NCBI GenBank assembly: GCA_001683735.1
Contig: LUGG01000011.1
Location: forward strand, 186,001 to 250,000
Direction of reading: 5' to 3'
Length of the DNA stretch: 64,000 nucleotides
DNA from: Grifola frondosa
Taxonomy: Eukaryota > Basidiomycota > Agaricomycetes > Polyporales > Grifolaceae
The notes below the pieces were generated by a model that was not told the DNA's origin, searched no databases, and was given only the letters and a program-made list of their open reading frames with translations. The position numbers and the translations under genes were made by a program. Shown piece after piece: positions 1 through 11,849 of the stretch. Every line of letters begins with the position of its first letter. Positions within the stretch are counted from its first letter, which is position 1.

Positions 1-53
1 GATACCAAAGTTCGAGTACCCAAGGTGTGCCTGTTAATCATCTACTCTTCTAG

Positions 54-251
54 CTGCTGCTGATACTGTGGTGTCAGACTGACTTCCATAAATCTCTCGC
101 AAGTAATCTTCCCCGCCTTCGCGCGACGGATAGGATGAAACGCCAGCAACTATACGGTGCGGACGTCCCTGACGAAGACTACAGCGAGGGAGAAGAGGAC
201 GAGTATCAGTGCCGGACTACCCGTTCCAAACGCCGTAAAGTAGAGGAATGA
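54..251 (+). CDS. 3'-terminal exon of a gene entering from the left edge
   Basis: An open stretch of 66 codons follows a pyrimidine-rich intron end (TTCTAG just before 54) and closes with TGA at 249-251. In this frame the TAG of the splice acceptor would itself be a stop, so the exon must start after it. The encoded tail is acidic in the middle (DEDYSEGEEDE) and ends with a basic KRRK cluster that resembles a nuclear localisation signal. The rest of the gene lies outside the window. I do not recognise the family. A nuclear protein is only an inference from the tail composition. Confidence 0.5.
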   Translation: MLLILWCQTDFHKSLASNLPRLRATDRMKRQQLYGADVPDEDYSEGEEDEYQCRTTRSKRRKVEE

Positions 252-547
252 GACTTTACTGTGCGTTCGCGTCTGTCCATGTTGCACCCATTGCATTTGC
301 ATCTGTTTCCAAGTCTGCTCATGCCATGTCCCCCATCAATTGCATGGTTCCCATCCACATACATTGACATACCAATAACTAGTGTGTGCACATAGCTGCA
401 ATGTTTTTATGTTACGTTCTCATAATGTTGGTAATGCAATGCCGGAAGCTCGTCCGCGCAGCTCCGGTCGCTTTACGTCTCATTTCGCGATCTTGAACCA
501 CAGAATTATCTCTCAACTGCAGCTATCTCGGTCGATAGCCAGGGATA

Positions 548-868
548 TCAGACCCAGGTCCGTCTTGAAGATTCTTCGCGCTCGAGTGGAGCCCAATTCT
601 TCGCGGATAGCAAGCGCTGCACGCGCACGAATGCTTCAGCAGCGGACACATCTATCCCCGCGACTAAGGACAAGTCGAGGACCAAGAATCGGATGGGGTG
701 GCGGCGCCACATTGCCTTGTCCAGCGGCCCTCTAATTATTTCCTCGACGCGGCGTTGCAAGGAGACATGCTTCTGGTCCCCTTCGGTACTACGCGAGCTA
801 CTACGCACCTTGGTCTTGCTTGTAACCTGCACCGTTGCCAGTGTGGTTCCCAAGCGGCATGCTGTCAC
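548..868 (-). pseudogene. remnant of a SulP-family permease STAS domain
   Basis: On the minus strand this stretch encodes a run characteristic of the cytoplasmic STAS domain of fungal SulP sulfate/anion permeases: RFLVLDLSLVAGIDVSAAEA followed by FVRVQRLL. In SulP proteins this strand-helix unit follows about 10-12 membrane segments and precedes more STAS sequence. Here neither the membrane part nor the rest of STAS can be read in any frame nearby. After the motif the frame runs into unrelated residues and a stop. I read it as a decayed fragment of a duplicated or rearranged permease gene. Confidence 0.6.
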
Positions 869-1348
869 CTACATCCATGAGCTATAGCAAGCTCGCTAAG
901 CGTTACTCAGCGCGTCAAGAGTTGTGGCACAGCGATGCACGGTACGATCTTGTTCGTTGCGGATGTGGGACTCTATCTGATCTAACATACGGCTCCGCAG
1001 AATATGTGCTATGTGCGAAATGCCCGAGTTCTGAGCGGGAGCATATTACGATCATAGTGCTGCGATATCAGGCACGGCAGCGTAAGATCACGATCTTGGG
1101 AAGAGGATACGATGGATGAATAAGCCACCACTCGCGGCAAAGAGAATCGCAGACTACACGCACCGGGCAGGATACGACCACTAGGACTACCGACACGTAT
1201 CTGAGAGAACTGTGCATGACAAAGCACATAATGCTCGGACGCTGCCAGCAAAATCCTGGCAAGATAGCATCATCAACTTTGCAGTGCAGTGCGGCAGGAC
1301 TACCAAGTCATAATCGGAGCACCCTTTGATCTCTTCGCTTAGCTGCAG
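869..1348. other. stretch with no supportable gene
   Basis: Only short open frames without recognisable motifs, splice structure or consistent coding character are seen between the STAS remnant and the GST relic. It is probably degraded sequence of the same unstable region. Confidence 0.4.
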
Positions 1349-1885
1349 TGGCCTGACGGAAAGCAGTTCATGCCATTCACACAGAACGCCGGATCGAACG
1401 GATGGTTCGTCCCGTTTACGATTTTGCGAAGTGTGGACATCTGACCTGGCTATCGCATTGTATCAGGAAGGTGGCCGTCGTGCTTGAAGAGCTGTTTTTC
1501 CACCCGGCGAGGATCCCGAGCATGGTCGAACGCTACAAGAACGAGGTCGTGCGCGTATTCGACGTGCTGGAGAGCGCCCTATCGAAATAGGTGGCTCATG
1601 GGGCCAACTGCACAGTGACCGAACTGTCATTCATTTTGTGAGCTCATGTTTCGTGATCTGGATCCGGACGGGTGCTAATACCACGTACCAGTGAACCGAG
1701 GGAATCTACACGGAGTGCGCCAAGGTCCACCACGACTTCGAACAAGAGCTTCCCTGCTCTGTACAAATGAGCTCTGCGGGCGAGCGGATGCGCGCATATA
1801 CTGGCCTCAAGGTGCTAGGTGGCACTCGGCAATGCTCTCGCGCGAGGCAGTCAAGAAGATTTTTGCGATCAGAGCTCCGTCGCGC
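1349..1885 (+). pseudogene. decayed glutathione S-transferase (Ure2-like) relic
   Basis: The stretch aligns by eye to the intact GST at 2403. It begins with a counterpart of the first exon (GKQF, then SNGW) whose start codon is lost (TGG instead of ATG). It then reads VAVVLEEL and jumps directly to FFHPARIPSMVERYKNEVVR, so the second half of the thioredoxin fold and the interdomain part are missing. A premature TAG interrupts the segment that should read EWLVGDKC. The last exon (WHSAMLSREAVKKIFAI) is still recognisable near 1830-1870. Start loss, a deletion and a stop make this a dead copy of the neighbouring gene. Confidence 0.8.
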
Positions 1886-2318
1886 ACTAGGTGGGCCCTA
1901 TCATATGTTTCCATTAGCAGTATCGAGGGCAGATGGAATTGATGAACACCTACATTTGGTTGAATATAACCAATCGAGATCGACATCATGATGATCAGTA
2001 TCATCCATCTTCAACGCCCATACCGCATTGTGGCTGCGCAACGGTCCCGCGAGACCTTAAAAAGTACCAATTCATGAAGTTTGGGCGGAAACGGCTGCGA
2101 CATCAGTGATGCTGCGGGACAAGTGGATGAACAGTGACAGTCTCTGGGAAGGCGATATGTCATACGACATAAGTTAGATTCACGACACAGCATTCAGCTG
2201 CAGATATTGGTAACGGATACCATACATAGGTAAAGCGAGGTTACCGCTGACGAGCTAGCTGATCGTAATCAACAAGTAGTTTGCAGCCGGGAGCAGAACT
2301 AGTGACGCTGGCGCACCG
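1886..2318. other. intergenic, upstream region of the intact GST
   Basis: No coding sequence is supported here. The stretch separates the GST relic from the intact GST and holds the presumed promoter, with the TATA box annotated at its right end. Confidence 0.5.
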
Positions 2319-2325
2319 TATAAAG
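2319..2325 (+). promoter_or_regulatory. TATA box of the GST at 2403
   Basis: TATAAAG lies 84 bases before the start codon, within the ten-base string TATAAAGACC. The same ten bases occur 59 bases before the start of the paralogue at 12246, so this core promoter element was duplicated with the gene. Confidence 0.6.
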
Positions 2326-2402
2326 ACCAGGGGGACAGCGCATGGTGTGGTACAAACAACCAGCGCGCCCCCAAAACCTAGCTTCGAATCATAGTATCAA
2401 AC

Positions 2403-3344
2403 ATGTCGGCCGGAAAGCAGTTCACGCTCTACACCCACAAGACTGGTCCGAATGGATGGTGCGTCGCATCTCCACGTATTGCTAGGAACGGCTGACCAAT
2501 TGGATGGTCAGGAAAGTGGCGATCGTGCTCGAGGAGCTCGGCCTGACGTACGAGTCCATCTACCTCGAGTTCGAGAAGGGCGAGCACAAGAAGCCTGCGT
2601 ACACGCAGTACAACCCGAACGGGCGCACCCCAACCCTGATCGACCACAACAACAACGACCTCGTCATCTGGTACGTCTCCGTGAAGTCTCCTCTAGCATT
2701 TATTGAGCAACAGCATGCCTGGCAGGGAATCGGACGCAATCTTAATGTACCTCGCCGCAAAGTACGACCCCGACCATAAGATCAGCGCCACGACGGACAA
2801 AGACAGGATTCAGCAGCTTCAGTGGCTCTTCTTCCAGGCCTCCGGCCAAGGGTGCGCTCACTGCGTCCGCCACATGCAATCCATGACGCTGACATCTCGA
2901 GCAGCCCGTACTTCGGCCAGTTCGCGGTGTTCGCGTGGATCCATCCGGAGAGGGTCCCGAGCGCGCTCGAGCGGTACAAGAACGAGATCATCCGCGTGTT
3001 CGGCGTGCTCGACGGCGTGCTTGCGCAGCGCGAGTGGCTCGTCGGGGACAAGTGTACCATCGCCGACCTCTCTTTCATTCCGTAAGTGCGGACAGCCCGT
3101 CCTCCAGGCGTGTGTTGATATGTATGGGTGTGCAGGTGGACCCAGGGAATGCAGTCAGGGCGCGTGCCGACGTATCACAACTTCGATCTGAAGAACAACT
3201 TCCCGGCATTGTATAGGTGAGTGCGCCGGCGGGCGGGTAGTGTCATGGATTCGACTCACATTCGGACGCAGGTGGCACACAGCTATGATGTCCCGTGATG
3301 CCGTGAAGAAAGTGTATGCGATCAAAGACGCCCTGGCGAATTGA
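2403..3344 (+). CDS. glutathione S-transferase, Ure2-like class
   Basis: Cytosolic enzyme of the fungal Ure2p-related GST group, expected to conjugate or transfer glutathione on electrophiles and peroxides. Splicing five introns of about 50 nt gives a continuous protein of about 220 residues. It starts MSAGKQFTLYTH, has the thioredoxin-like half (KVAIVLEELGLTYESIYLEF, then NPNGRTPTLIDH with the cis-proline, then ESDAI at the glutathione gamma-glutamyl site), and the helical half (LQWLFFQASGQG, PYFGQF, EWLVGDKCTIADLSF with the N-capping motif). It ends VKKVYAIKDALAN and TGA at 3342. Every exon junction I checked keeps frame with GT-AG introns. It is one of two apparently intact GST copies in the window. 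Confidence 0.88.
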
Positions 3345-4804
3345 CGTCGCGGAGATGTAACGGGAACCGGACGAGAATGAGAAAAATGTTAAGTAATTTT
3401 GTGTATGTACTAGAATCAGTATCTCACAGGATTCGTTACTGTTAACGCCTGTACGCATGCCAGCCCGCAGTCAATATATGCGTAACATATGATGGAAATG
3501 AAGTTATGGCTGAACTCACTATGTGTATGTCCCATGGGACTGTAGACCAACATATCAATTGTGTATGGAAATATCATGGCTCTGCCACATCAGATGGCTC
3601 ACTCACACCCTGTATCCGTCTGGTTACTACACTAAGGATTTGTTGTGGACGCCCGCGAATCTGCCATCATAGAGTCAATATTGTATGATCAAGACGGAGA
3701 TTAGTACGACTCTACTTACTGCATATATGCGCTGGAGATCCAAAACATTCCACATTGGGAACGCATGCAATAACGCCATCAGGTGGCTCTGCCACACACA
3801 TCGCGAGGAGAGGTTCCATTCGAAAGAACAACATCAAAAGCGGAGGTTTTTCTTGCACCCTACATTGTCTGGTTAGAAGAGAAGGATTAATCAACCAGCG
3901 CGGAATCAAAATGATATGATCGAACTTACTACGTATGTGTCCGGGGTCCCGTGCCACTCCAGGAGACTCTTCAATCGTTCAGCATCGTATTCCTCAAGAA
4001 TTCGATGCTGATAATGCGAATTCTGCAAATGTATTCCGATGGGACATCTATCTAGAAATGCGTCTATTGTCATCATGTGACTCGGCCACATCAGACGTCA
4101 AACGAAACAGACGAAAGGACACGGCATGAAGACCGAGACCTTAGTGAGTGACGGTCTTCTTGCATACGTACCTAAACTTCTGATGCTGTCACATGTCCAT
4201 GTCAGGCTTTCAGAGTTTCAAGCCACATGCATCTTCACGGTGAACATTGATACAAGCGGAGGAGAGATATCAGCGCAGACGTTCGACCATCTGATAAGTA
4301 ATCGAACTCGGTGTCACCTCGGTGTCAGCCTTCGAGCAACACCGGGCGCTCCGAGAGCTATGGGCGCTACATCGTGCGCTGAGAAATCTTGGTCATCGGC
4401 GCATCCATGCAAGGCAAACTTAGAGCAGCAAGAACAATCATGCCCAGTCAAAACGCCGTATATTTAAGTCGATTTGTATCGTTTACCATCAACGAAAATC
4501 AATGTATCGAGACCAATAGATTGTGATAGATATATGGCAGTATCTGAGATTTTTTTCGATTGATATCCATTGAGAATCTATTCGGGACAATACGAGATAT
4601 TCTTATCGAATTGAATTGATTTTACATGTTACTGAACTGCTATTGTGCTCGATTTACATCAAACCGGATCAATCTACATAGTTCCCGGTTCCCCGCCTCT
4701 ATGCATTGCAGAATCCCCTTTCGCCAAGAATGTCTGCAGCATAGGTTGTAAGCTGAGAGATTAGTAGATAGATCTATCAATAGACACTTACTTCAATGTA
4801 CCAG
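3345..4804. other. intergenic stretch with scattered repeat fragments
   Basis: No gene is supported. The left half holds two short fragments of an inverted-repeat element end (annotated separately). The part around 4480-4650 is AT-rich without further structure I can identify. Confidence 0.5.
3602..3875 (+). repeat. two fragments resembling the terminus of the 30-kb inverted-repeat element
   Basis: At 3602-3627 the string CTCACACCCTGTATCCGTCT followed by GGTTAC is close to the right end of the element at 30.1-31.0 kb (CTCACACCCTATACCGTCTG then GTTAC). A second, weaker match (CACCCTACATTGTCTGGTTA) lies at 3856-3875. Both are in the same orientation and 250 bases apart. They look like relics of the same repeat family. 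Confidence 0.4.
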
Positions 4805-7181
4805 CTACGCTGCCAGCTCGTCTACTCTAGCCATAGCATCTGCCTTCTGAACATAGCGAAAAACATGAGTTTATTTATTCGAAACAATGTGAGCAGACTC
4901 ACCATGCGCTTGGCAAGATCCCCGTAAACCTTCTTCTTTGCTGCGGAAAGACCCTTGAAATTGATCTTCGAACTCAGTCTTCTTGCCGTTTGGATGCTCC
5001 TTGAGCCAATCTCTTGCGCAGAGGTTACTAGAATATTCAATATATGATTAGAATGGTTCCGCAAGAGCGCCGCAAACGTACTCACCGAGGCGTTATCGCA
5101 ATCCCAGGGGTCCAAGACGATTTGGCGTCCACGTTTGTAGCCTTCGCTCGTTGCTTCTTTGATCTCGTATTTACCGCTGCCGGCACGACCTTCAAAACCT
5201 TAGGCGCAGTCGTCGGGGACACAGCACTACTAATCGGGGCAGATTGCGTGGCTGCTGATGCAGGGATACCTGCTGCCGGCTCGCCCGGCGCCGCAACATG
5301 CACCGCACCGGCGGATGTCGTTGGCACAGGTGTCTTCGGCGCCATACCAGGTTCCGCAAGTGTAGTCGTCGAAGCACCAGGATTAGCCAGAGCTACAAGT
5401 GCACTAGCAGCGTCAGCAAGTGAAACAGTTACAGACGTTGTGTGAATGGCGTGAGGATTCGTCGGACTAGCCAGAGCAGATATATCAACCGTAGACATCA
5501 CTGCAGACTGCCTGATAGGTGACCCAGTAGCATAGACAGATGAAGCTGAGCGACTTAGTCTCTTGGAGCGACGCAGAACGAGTTGTCGCTGCACAGGGTG
5601 TGAAGTGTTCGGAGACGACAACAAAGAAACATCCGAGGCTTTTAGGGAAGACTCCGCAACGGGGCATCAGACTTCTCAGCACGAGAATCAGAGGTTGCGC
5701 TTGCAGTCACGGTGGGGGCTTTGAAACCGGATATTGACATTGGTGGAGGAGAGCTTGATGGATTACCGAACAGGTTGGCACTAAGGAAGCATCAGCATTA
5801 GCAGTGTGTGTGATGACAAGAGACTCACAGTGGATTATTGAACTGTGATAAAGGTGAGCTATCGCATAAAACACGCGGTCATATAAGGTGAGTACGTACC
5901 TTGCGTTTCGGAGCCCTGAGGCCGCGGATACCTGCAGCCCGTTCCTTGCCCTTGTTTGACGTGAACGGCATATCCGGGATATCTGTATCAGATGGCGGCG
6001 ACAACTGATCGTCCGCAACATCTTCGATCTTGCCTTCTTCATATGGTCTTCACGGGAGGAACTTGATGACACAGTCCTGCGTAGACGTTTCGCAAATGTC
6101 TTCGGCTGCTGATTGCGTTCCTTAACAAGGTTAGCATGCCCCACAATATACCTTTGTGGTAACTCGCGGAGTTTCCAATTATCATCGCAAAGCTTGAACT
6201 CGGGAAATTTGGCTCGCATCTCCCGATAGAAAAGGGCAGAGACAGCATTGGTAGCCTTTCCCCACTTCTCTGGTGCCTGTCCGTGTTCATCGAGTTCACG
6301 CCACAATCCTCGCGCCACGCTGCGTATCGTACTGATCTTGATCCCGTTGAGCTCATTCCCGTGCTCGTCTTCGAGAAACGGGAACATGACGTTCTCGCCA
6401 TTTGCTGCTCGGGTCTGTCCGCGTTGTTTGGGCTTGTCATCAAGCTTCGCGATACGCTTCGTGGCTGTTGCTTGAATGGTATATGTTCGTTTGTCCCAGT
6501 AGCGAACGTTCGGAAAGTCATCACGTCTGAGTGGTGTGTCGGAAGTCGCCGATGCAATCGAAGAGTGAATCGGGGCACCAGTCGAGAGGCCCGAGGGTGC
6601 TGTGAGGTTCACATTTGATGAATGTGAAGAAAGCATGCCCATGAGATTTGTGCAGAAGTTTCTAGATGAAGAGCATACAGAAGTCAGTGAAGGTCACTAC
6701 GTGAGATAGAATCGCACCTGGTAGTCTCGAGCTCGTTGCGGCATACCCGATACTGTTTACTATATGCACATTAACACCAAATGGAAGACTACGGCGGAAG
6801 ATAGGCTTACATTAGCTGTTGATTCTCATGCTTCAAGGCGTTGTATTCACGCTGTAAAGTGTCGTACGGTATTTGAGAGTGCATATATGCTGGATTCTGG
6901 TGATGCAAGGGGTCATAGTAATCCGTGGAAATGTCATCCGAGTCAGGATCAGTGAAGGATATCATCTAACGGAAAGGAAATCAGAGGTAATTAAGCTGCG
7001 CTTGAGGCCAACGTACATCGGGATGTGACGAGACTCCGCGAAGAGCGGGAGTCACAGTAGCACAACGAGAGGGAGCTTGTGAAAATGTTGACAGGCCACG
7101 AGAGAATTCCATAGGAGCACTGTGTGTAGGAGCATGCGGAAAGCCTGAGAGTGAAAAGAACTTGTCAGTGTGGTCGGACAT
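4805..7181 (-). CDS. Agaricomycete coiled-coil protein of unknown function, frames disrupted
   Basis: Exons run from MSDHTDKF at 7181 to a stop at 4805. A heptad-like segment (TLQREYNALKHENQQL, then KQYRVCRNELETT) precedes a conserved core: NVRYWDKRTY, RANGENVMFPF-like sequence, ISTIRSVARGLWREL, PEKWGKA, FPEFKLCDDNWKL. A Ser/Pro/Ala-rich low-complexity middle (5.1-5.7 kb) leads to a tail reading DWLKEHPNGKKTEFED and KKKVYGDLAKRM. I recall this architecture from expanded, often transposon-associated families of mushroom-forming fungi, with no assigned function. The frame shifts by one base at about 6045, 5661 and 4958, each at a mononucleotide run. It may be a decaying copy or carry consensus errors. 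Confidence 0.6.
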
Positions 7182-7274
7182 AGCGAAGGCGGGAGACAGA
7201 TACAGCAAGTGACGGTGTCGGATGATGTGACGGTGTGACATAACAAGTGTCCGATGCCCACTAAGTCGCGCACC

Positions 7275-8549
7275 TCAGTGGTTTTGGCAGAAGGCCAGCT
7301 GCAGACTGCACCGTGAATGTAAGTGGCAATAGGTCTGAAAATAGGGATTTACTTACAGTCTGTCCAATTCACCCACCACAGCACCAACACCAGCAGCCCC
7401 ACACTGAAACCAATGCACACCGCGCGCACAGTCGACGTGGTCGTCGACATAATGCCTCGCCAGCGTCGGGTACATCAGGCTCAGAAACTGGTGATACGGG
7501 CCATGCATCCTCCAGCCATCGTCTGCGCGGTCCACTTCCGAATGCCGTCGCTTGCGTCCCTGCATTACAACTGTCTGCGGTCGCGTAAAATACTTTTCTA
7601 TCGACAGCTTGCGCAACCGCAGCCTATCGTTCCCCGGCGCACGGTGCGAATCCGCCACAGGAGTCGACAAGTTATTTGAAGGGCTAGTGGGATTGGAATG
7701 GATCAGCGACTCAATTGACATGGCCGTACCGCTGACGCTGCTGCGCTGTTCCTTGTTACCGATTTTTGGTGAGTGTACTATACAATAGCCTGAATACAGT
7801 GTGTGTTGACTGTTGCGAGCTCCGGCTTGCCTCGCCAGTGCACAACGGCCTCGCAAAATCTGACTGCAGCACATTCGACAGCCTCGGCAGGGCATTCGCA
7901 CTGCCCGCGCTGTCCCTCAATGAAGGGAACAGCACCCGAGCAGCCTCATCGAGGTCTGGCAAGTCATCCGGGTCGAAGGATTTGAGTTTCTTCATCCCCG
8001 CCGTCCCCCACCGTCGTCCTCGTCGGCCGCCGCCTTCGCCGTGAGGGAGCTATTCCCCGTCTGCACGCGCGCCCACACGCTCGAGCCCACACCACCACCC
8101 TTCACGCTGCCCATCCCGCCATACCCCCACTCCACAAACTCCGGCTCCTCTGTCCTGCACAGAACTGCACTGCATCAGCACCAAACACACACGGGCACCA
8201 GGAGCGCTGTCACTCACCGCACGTTCATGAATGGATTCGCGTTCACATTCCGGCGCGTGCTGTACATGCACCCATTCAGCATGCGCATCTGTTTCCGCCT
8301 GCCGACGACGCTCCCCGCCCTGGATGAACTCGCGCTCGCGCTCCCTTTTGTATTCTGCCGACGCCCGCGCTCCTCCTTCTCCCCGCCATTCAGCGATAGC
8401 GTGAGGCTCTGCGTGTGCCCAAGGGGCACAGGACGATGATGCGCACGCCTCCCACAGCGGCTGGGCTGTTGTGCGCAGCGCGACGCACGCGTGAATTCAT
8501 TGGAGTTGTATACATTATTATGTATTGCCTCCTGCATGTATGTTTGCAT
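7275..8549 (-). CDS. conserved basidiomycete protein with C-terminal membrane segment, disrupted
   Basis: Recognisable blocks on the minus strand are RRKQMRMLNG and NANPFMNVR (about 8210-8300), EEPEFVEWGYGGMGSVKGG after an intron, KKLKSFDPDDLPDLDEAARV (7.9-8.0 kb), then MSIESLIHS and RLRKLSIEKYF. A final piece holds a predicted membrane helix, AVCIGFSVGLLVLVLWWVNW, near 7360-7430. I recall the EFVEWGYGGMGSV block from Agaricomycete proteins of unknown role. Successive blocks sit in different frames, with jumps at G or C runs such as 8005-8009. The true start is not visible. The 5' end abuts the transposase gene, so it may have been truncated by the insertion. Confidence 0.5.
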
Positions 8550-8570
8550 ACCTTTACAGTCACATATAGT

Positions 8571-11500
8571 TTATATATCTATTGTCTCTTCTAACACTCC
8601 TGCCATCTGAAGCACTTCAAGTCCCAGCTTCTCAACCAAATAAAAGACCTCGCTTCGTCTGCCAGCCTTGAATTGATCAGGACTCAAATATGGGACCATA
8701 GCGACAACAGCATCAATCGCCTTCACATCGATTACAACGAGATCATTGTCCCCTTGATACCTGCTCACCCACAGGGTCTCCGAAGACTCTGAGAAAAGGA
8801 CAGCGTCGCGCTCCGAATAGCGCGATACCACCGCGACAGCCTTTCGTACGCCTTCGACATCCAGTAAGCAGTAGAAATTGACCATCCCGAGTTGTGGTTG
8901 GCCATGTTCGAGATGAAACTAACATAATTGTATCAGCCTAAGCTCACGCAACCAGTCAATAACTACCCACCTTCACATTGCGCGCCATTCGAACCTCCTC
9001 TAATCGCTTGTTTTGCTCCTTCCACAGTGATCGTGCAATTTGACCATTCGGGAGCTGTAGCCATGCCCACCGAGTGACTTCTGGGATCCATCCGTCTGCT
9101 GATAGTCCCGTCGCGCTCTCCATAAATATCCTGAGTGCCGCGGCCTCGCGAGCGGTAACTTTCCGTGATGTGCTATCAGTTGCGTGAAGAAGGAAATAGC
9201 CGTCGTTGAGATTGAGAGCATTTGATGGCATACCCTTCTCGGGGTCAAGGTCAGGAATCATCGCCTTCAATGCATTCACCTGGCAGCGACGTAGCGCTCG
9301 CTGAGCCAGGTTTGCAAACGGATTGGACGGCTGCTTGATTTCTTCGTCGAGGTTCCCGATCGTGCGCTCCATGGTCCACTGCGTGCGGTATATGCCAGGC
9401 CCCAAGCGAATAGACTCTGGAGAAAGATGAGTGAGAGCGTGGATGCTTTGTCGGACGAAGTGGAGGCGATCGACGTTGCGCTGGTAATAGAGGATCTCGA
9501 ACTCTTCAACAAACTCGATGAGAAGTTTGTGTGCCTCCCTAAGTTGGTCTGCCGTGATCTTTGGTTGGTGAATGAGGTGAATTCCATGCACAAGCTTGCA
9601 GTAGTTACGCCAGTATGTTCGAGGAAGATCAAAGCAAAAGAGGCCCGGCCCAAGTCCCCAAAGATACATCGAGAATTCCCATGCCTTGTAACCACTAGAC
9701 ATTTTTTCAGCGGGATTCCGAGGAGGTCGGTCGAAGGAGCCTGGAAGATACGGCGTTGCTGCTGCGACCATCGCTCCATGGACTTTCCATGTATCACCTT
9801 TCAGCGTAGCCCAGTCCCATGTCACCTTATCATCTGACTTTTCACAGTAAAGTGTGCCGCGCCAAAGAGATAGCAGTAAGTCAGGAATATTAAGCGCAAG
9901 GAGATGCATCAAATCCGCGCCGAACATTCCCAGAATCCCCATGTTATGATGCGGCGGTAAACCACTAAAAAGGCTTGGCTTGGCAATGCCAGTCTGAAGC
10001 CGTCGCTTTTTGTAGTCAGTCGGGGTTCGTGACTCCTGTAAATAATAGAGGTTTTTGACATATCTCTGAGCGGCAGACTCATCCGGCTCCAAGCTGCGAA
10101 GGTTGACATCAGCATGCTCGCATCCTGGGACATCATAATTTGTCGGTTTTAGTGCGGCAGGAAAGTAATGTGTACCTCCGGGTTTGTGCCGGCCTTTCAT
10201 AGAACAGTAGAGGCGACACCCGTAGGCTCCAGAATGGCCAACAAGACCATTGAGATAAGTCATACCGGGCCCATCTGCAGTGACGAGGGCAAGAAAGGGA
10301 TAAGATGTAAATTTCCTGCCAAGATGAGCATCCCATATTGACAATCCTTCGGTCTGCAATGCACTGAGATGGTGAATACCGGGGAATAAAAATGAATCAA
10401 CATTCTTCGGCTTGTTTGGACCCGGAATGATAGCACCGGGCAGCACATATTTTTTTTTATATCGGGTGTCGGGTGCATGATCGAGAATAACCCAGATGTA
10501 TATCCAGCAATCGGAAGTTTTGCTCTGGTAGAGCTGAGCACCGTCAAGAGAGAGCATGAGTGTCATGTCGTCAGGGCAAATTTTCCCAGCTTCGACGTGG
10601 TCAATATAGTCTTCGCCAAAGCAGAAATCTTCGAACACGGGTATTTGCCCATTTTGCGTAAGTTCCTCAATGATAAGTTTTGTAATCTCCTGCCGGTAGC
10701 GAATATTTCTCGCACCAATAGGACTCCTCCATAGAGCCTGTAGCTGTGGACCAATCGGAAAGGTATGAAACTGTCGGCGAGCAACTCGTTTTCCACGTCT
10801 CGCAAGGATCTGCTGATCATAGCGGTGTTCACCGCACTCCGGGCATCTGTCAAGATCGGCAAAAGGGCCTGTATAGGCGCACATGTGTTGATGCACATGT
10901 CGCGGAGAATCGAAACAATCCCGCTGAGTTCGCTAAGACGAGATTTGATCTGATCGTAGGTGAAGATGGCACTGTCGGGATATCGACGAAGGATGGCAGC
11001 ACGAACATCATTATATGTGTCTTGCGAAGCATTACTCACAGCGAGATATATGTCAAGCGAGAGTCGTAGGTCGGGATCATCAATCTCAAGTGGTGCATGG
11101 ACGGAATTGCGGAGCTGATCAAGTACAGATGGATCGAGTTGATCATCATCAAGCGATGCATTTTTAAGAGCATCAATGAACTTTTGTGCAATCTTTAGCT
11201 CCTCGAGATGAATTGTAGGTGGATCACCTAACGCTTCCGATGGTAGTTCGCTTGGATCGATGATATTTGCATCATGGTTGGGTACCACGGGATCTTCACT
11301 TGTTGATAGATCTACGTGACTTTCAGTGGCAAGGTCGTGCAGACTCCAGCGGTCTTGAATTGTGTCATCGGAAGATGTAGCAATATCGTGGGTCTCGGAA
11401 GTGGTAGAAGGCGGCGGCTGAGAGAGTGGCTGAGGTGATAGAGATTGAGAACGGGAGGTAGAAGATCCTGCGTAAGCTGCGCCTTGCTCGGTATAACCGT

Positions 11501-11849
11501 CGTTGATATTTTCCTCGGCAAGGTTATCCTATTTGTTGCTCAATTAGTATGAATGACAAAGTCATGCAGTGCAACGTACCTGTGCAGCGGCAGCGCTAGA
11601 AATGCGACGCATTGTTCGCCGTTGATTTCCTTCTCTGCCTTCTCTATCGAGGGCTCGTTTTTCTCCTCTCAGTGCTTCAGTAATTTGGGCGGAGGTGCCG
11701 GTGGATTCAGCAGCGAGGGAAGCTAGGTCGGTTTGAAAAGCTGCGGAGGGGTTGCTGTATTGTGAAAGATGTCGATAATATGTTCGTTGTGAGACGGATT
11801 TTCCTCTGCAGTCGGGACAATCACAAGTAAATTGATTATTGCCAGGCAT
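8571..11849 (-). CDS. transposase of the Plavaka/Tnp2-like (CACTA-related) group
   Basis: DNA transposase gene of about 950 codons. The N-terminal part has a zinc-finger-like CDCPDCRGKSVSQRTYYRHL, then an S/P-rich linker. A 646-codon uninterrupted main block holds CAYTGPF, CPECGEHRYD, FPIGPQLQALWRSP, LSLDGAQLYQSKTSDCWIY and HHNMGILGMFGADLMHLL, matching fungal Tnp2/Plavaka-type transposases. An intron near 8930 joins it to a C-terminal exon (AVVSRYSE, VSRYQGDN, VEKLGLEVLQMAG) that is standard for these elements. One break is seen: near 10880 the frame of the upstream part (DMCINTC) differs from that of CAYTGPF by one base. I could not find terminal inverted repeats or a target duplication. Confidence 0.78.
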
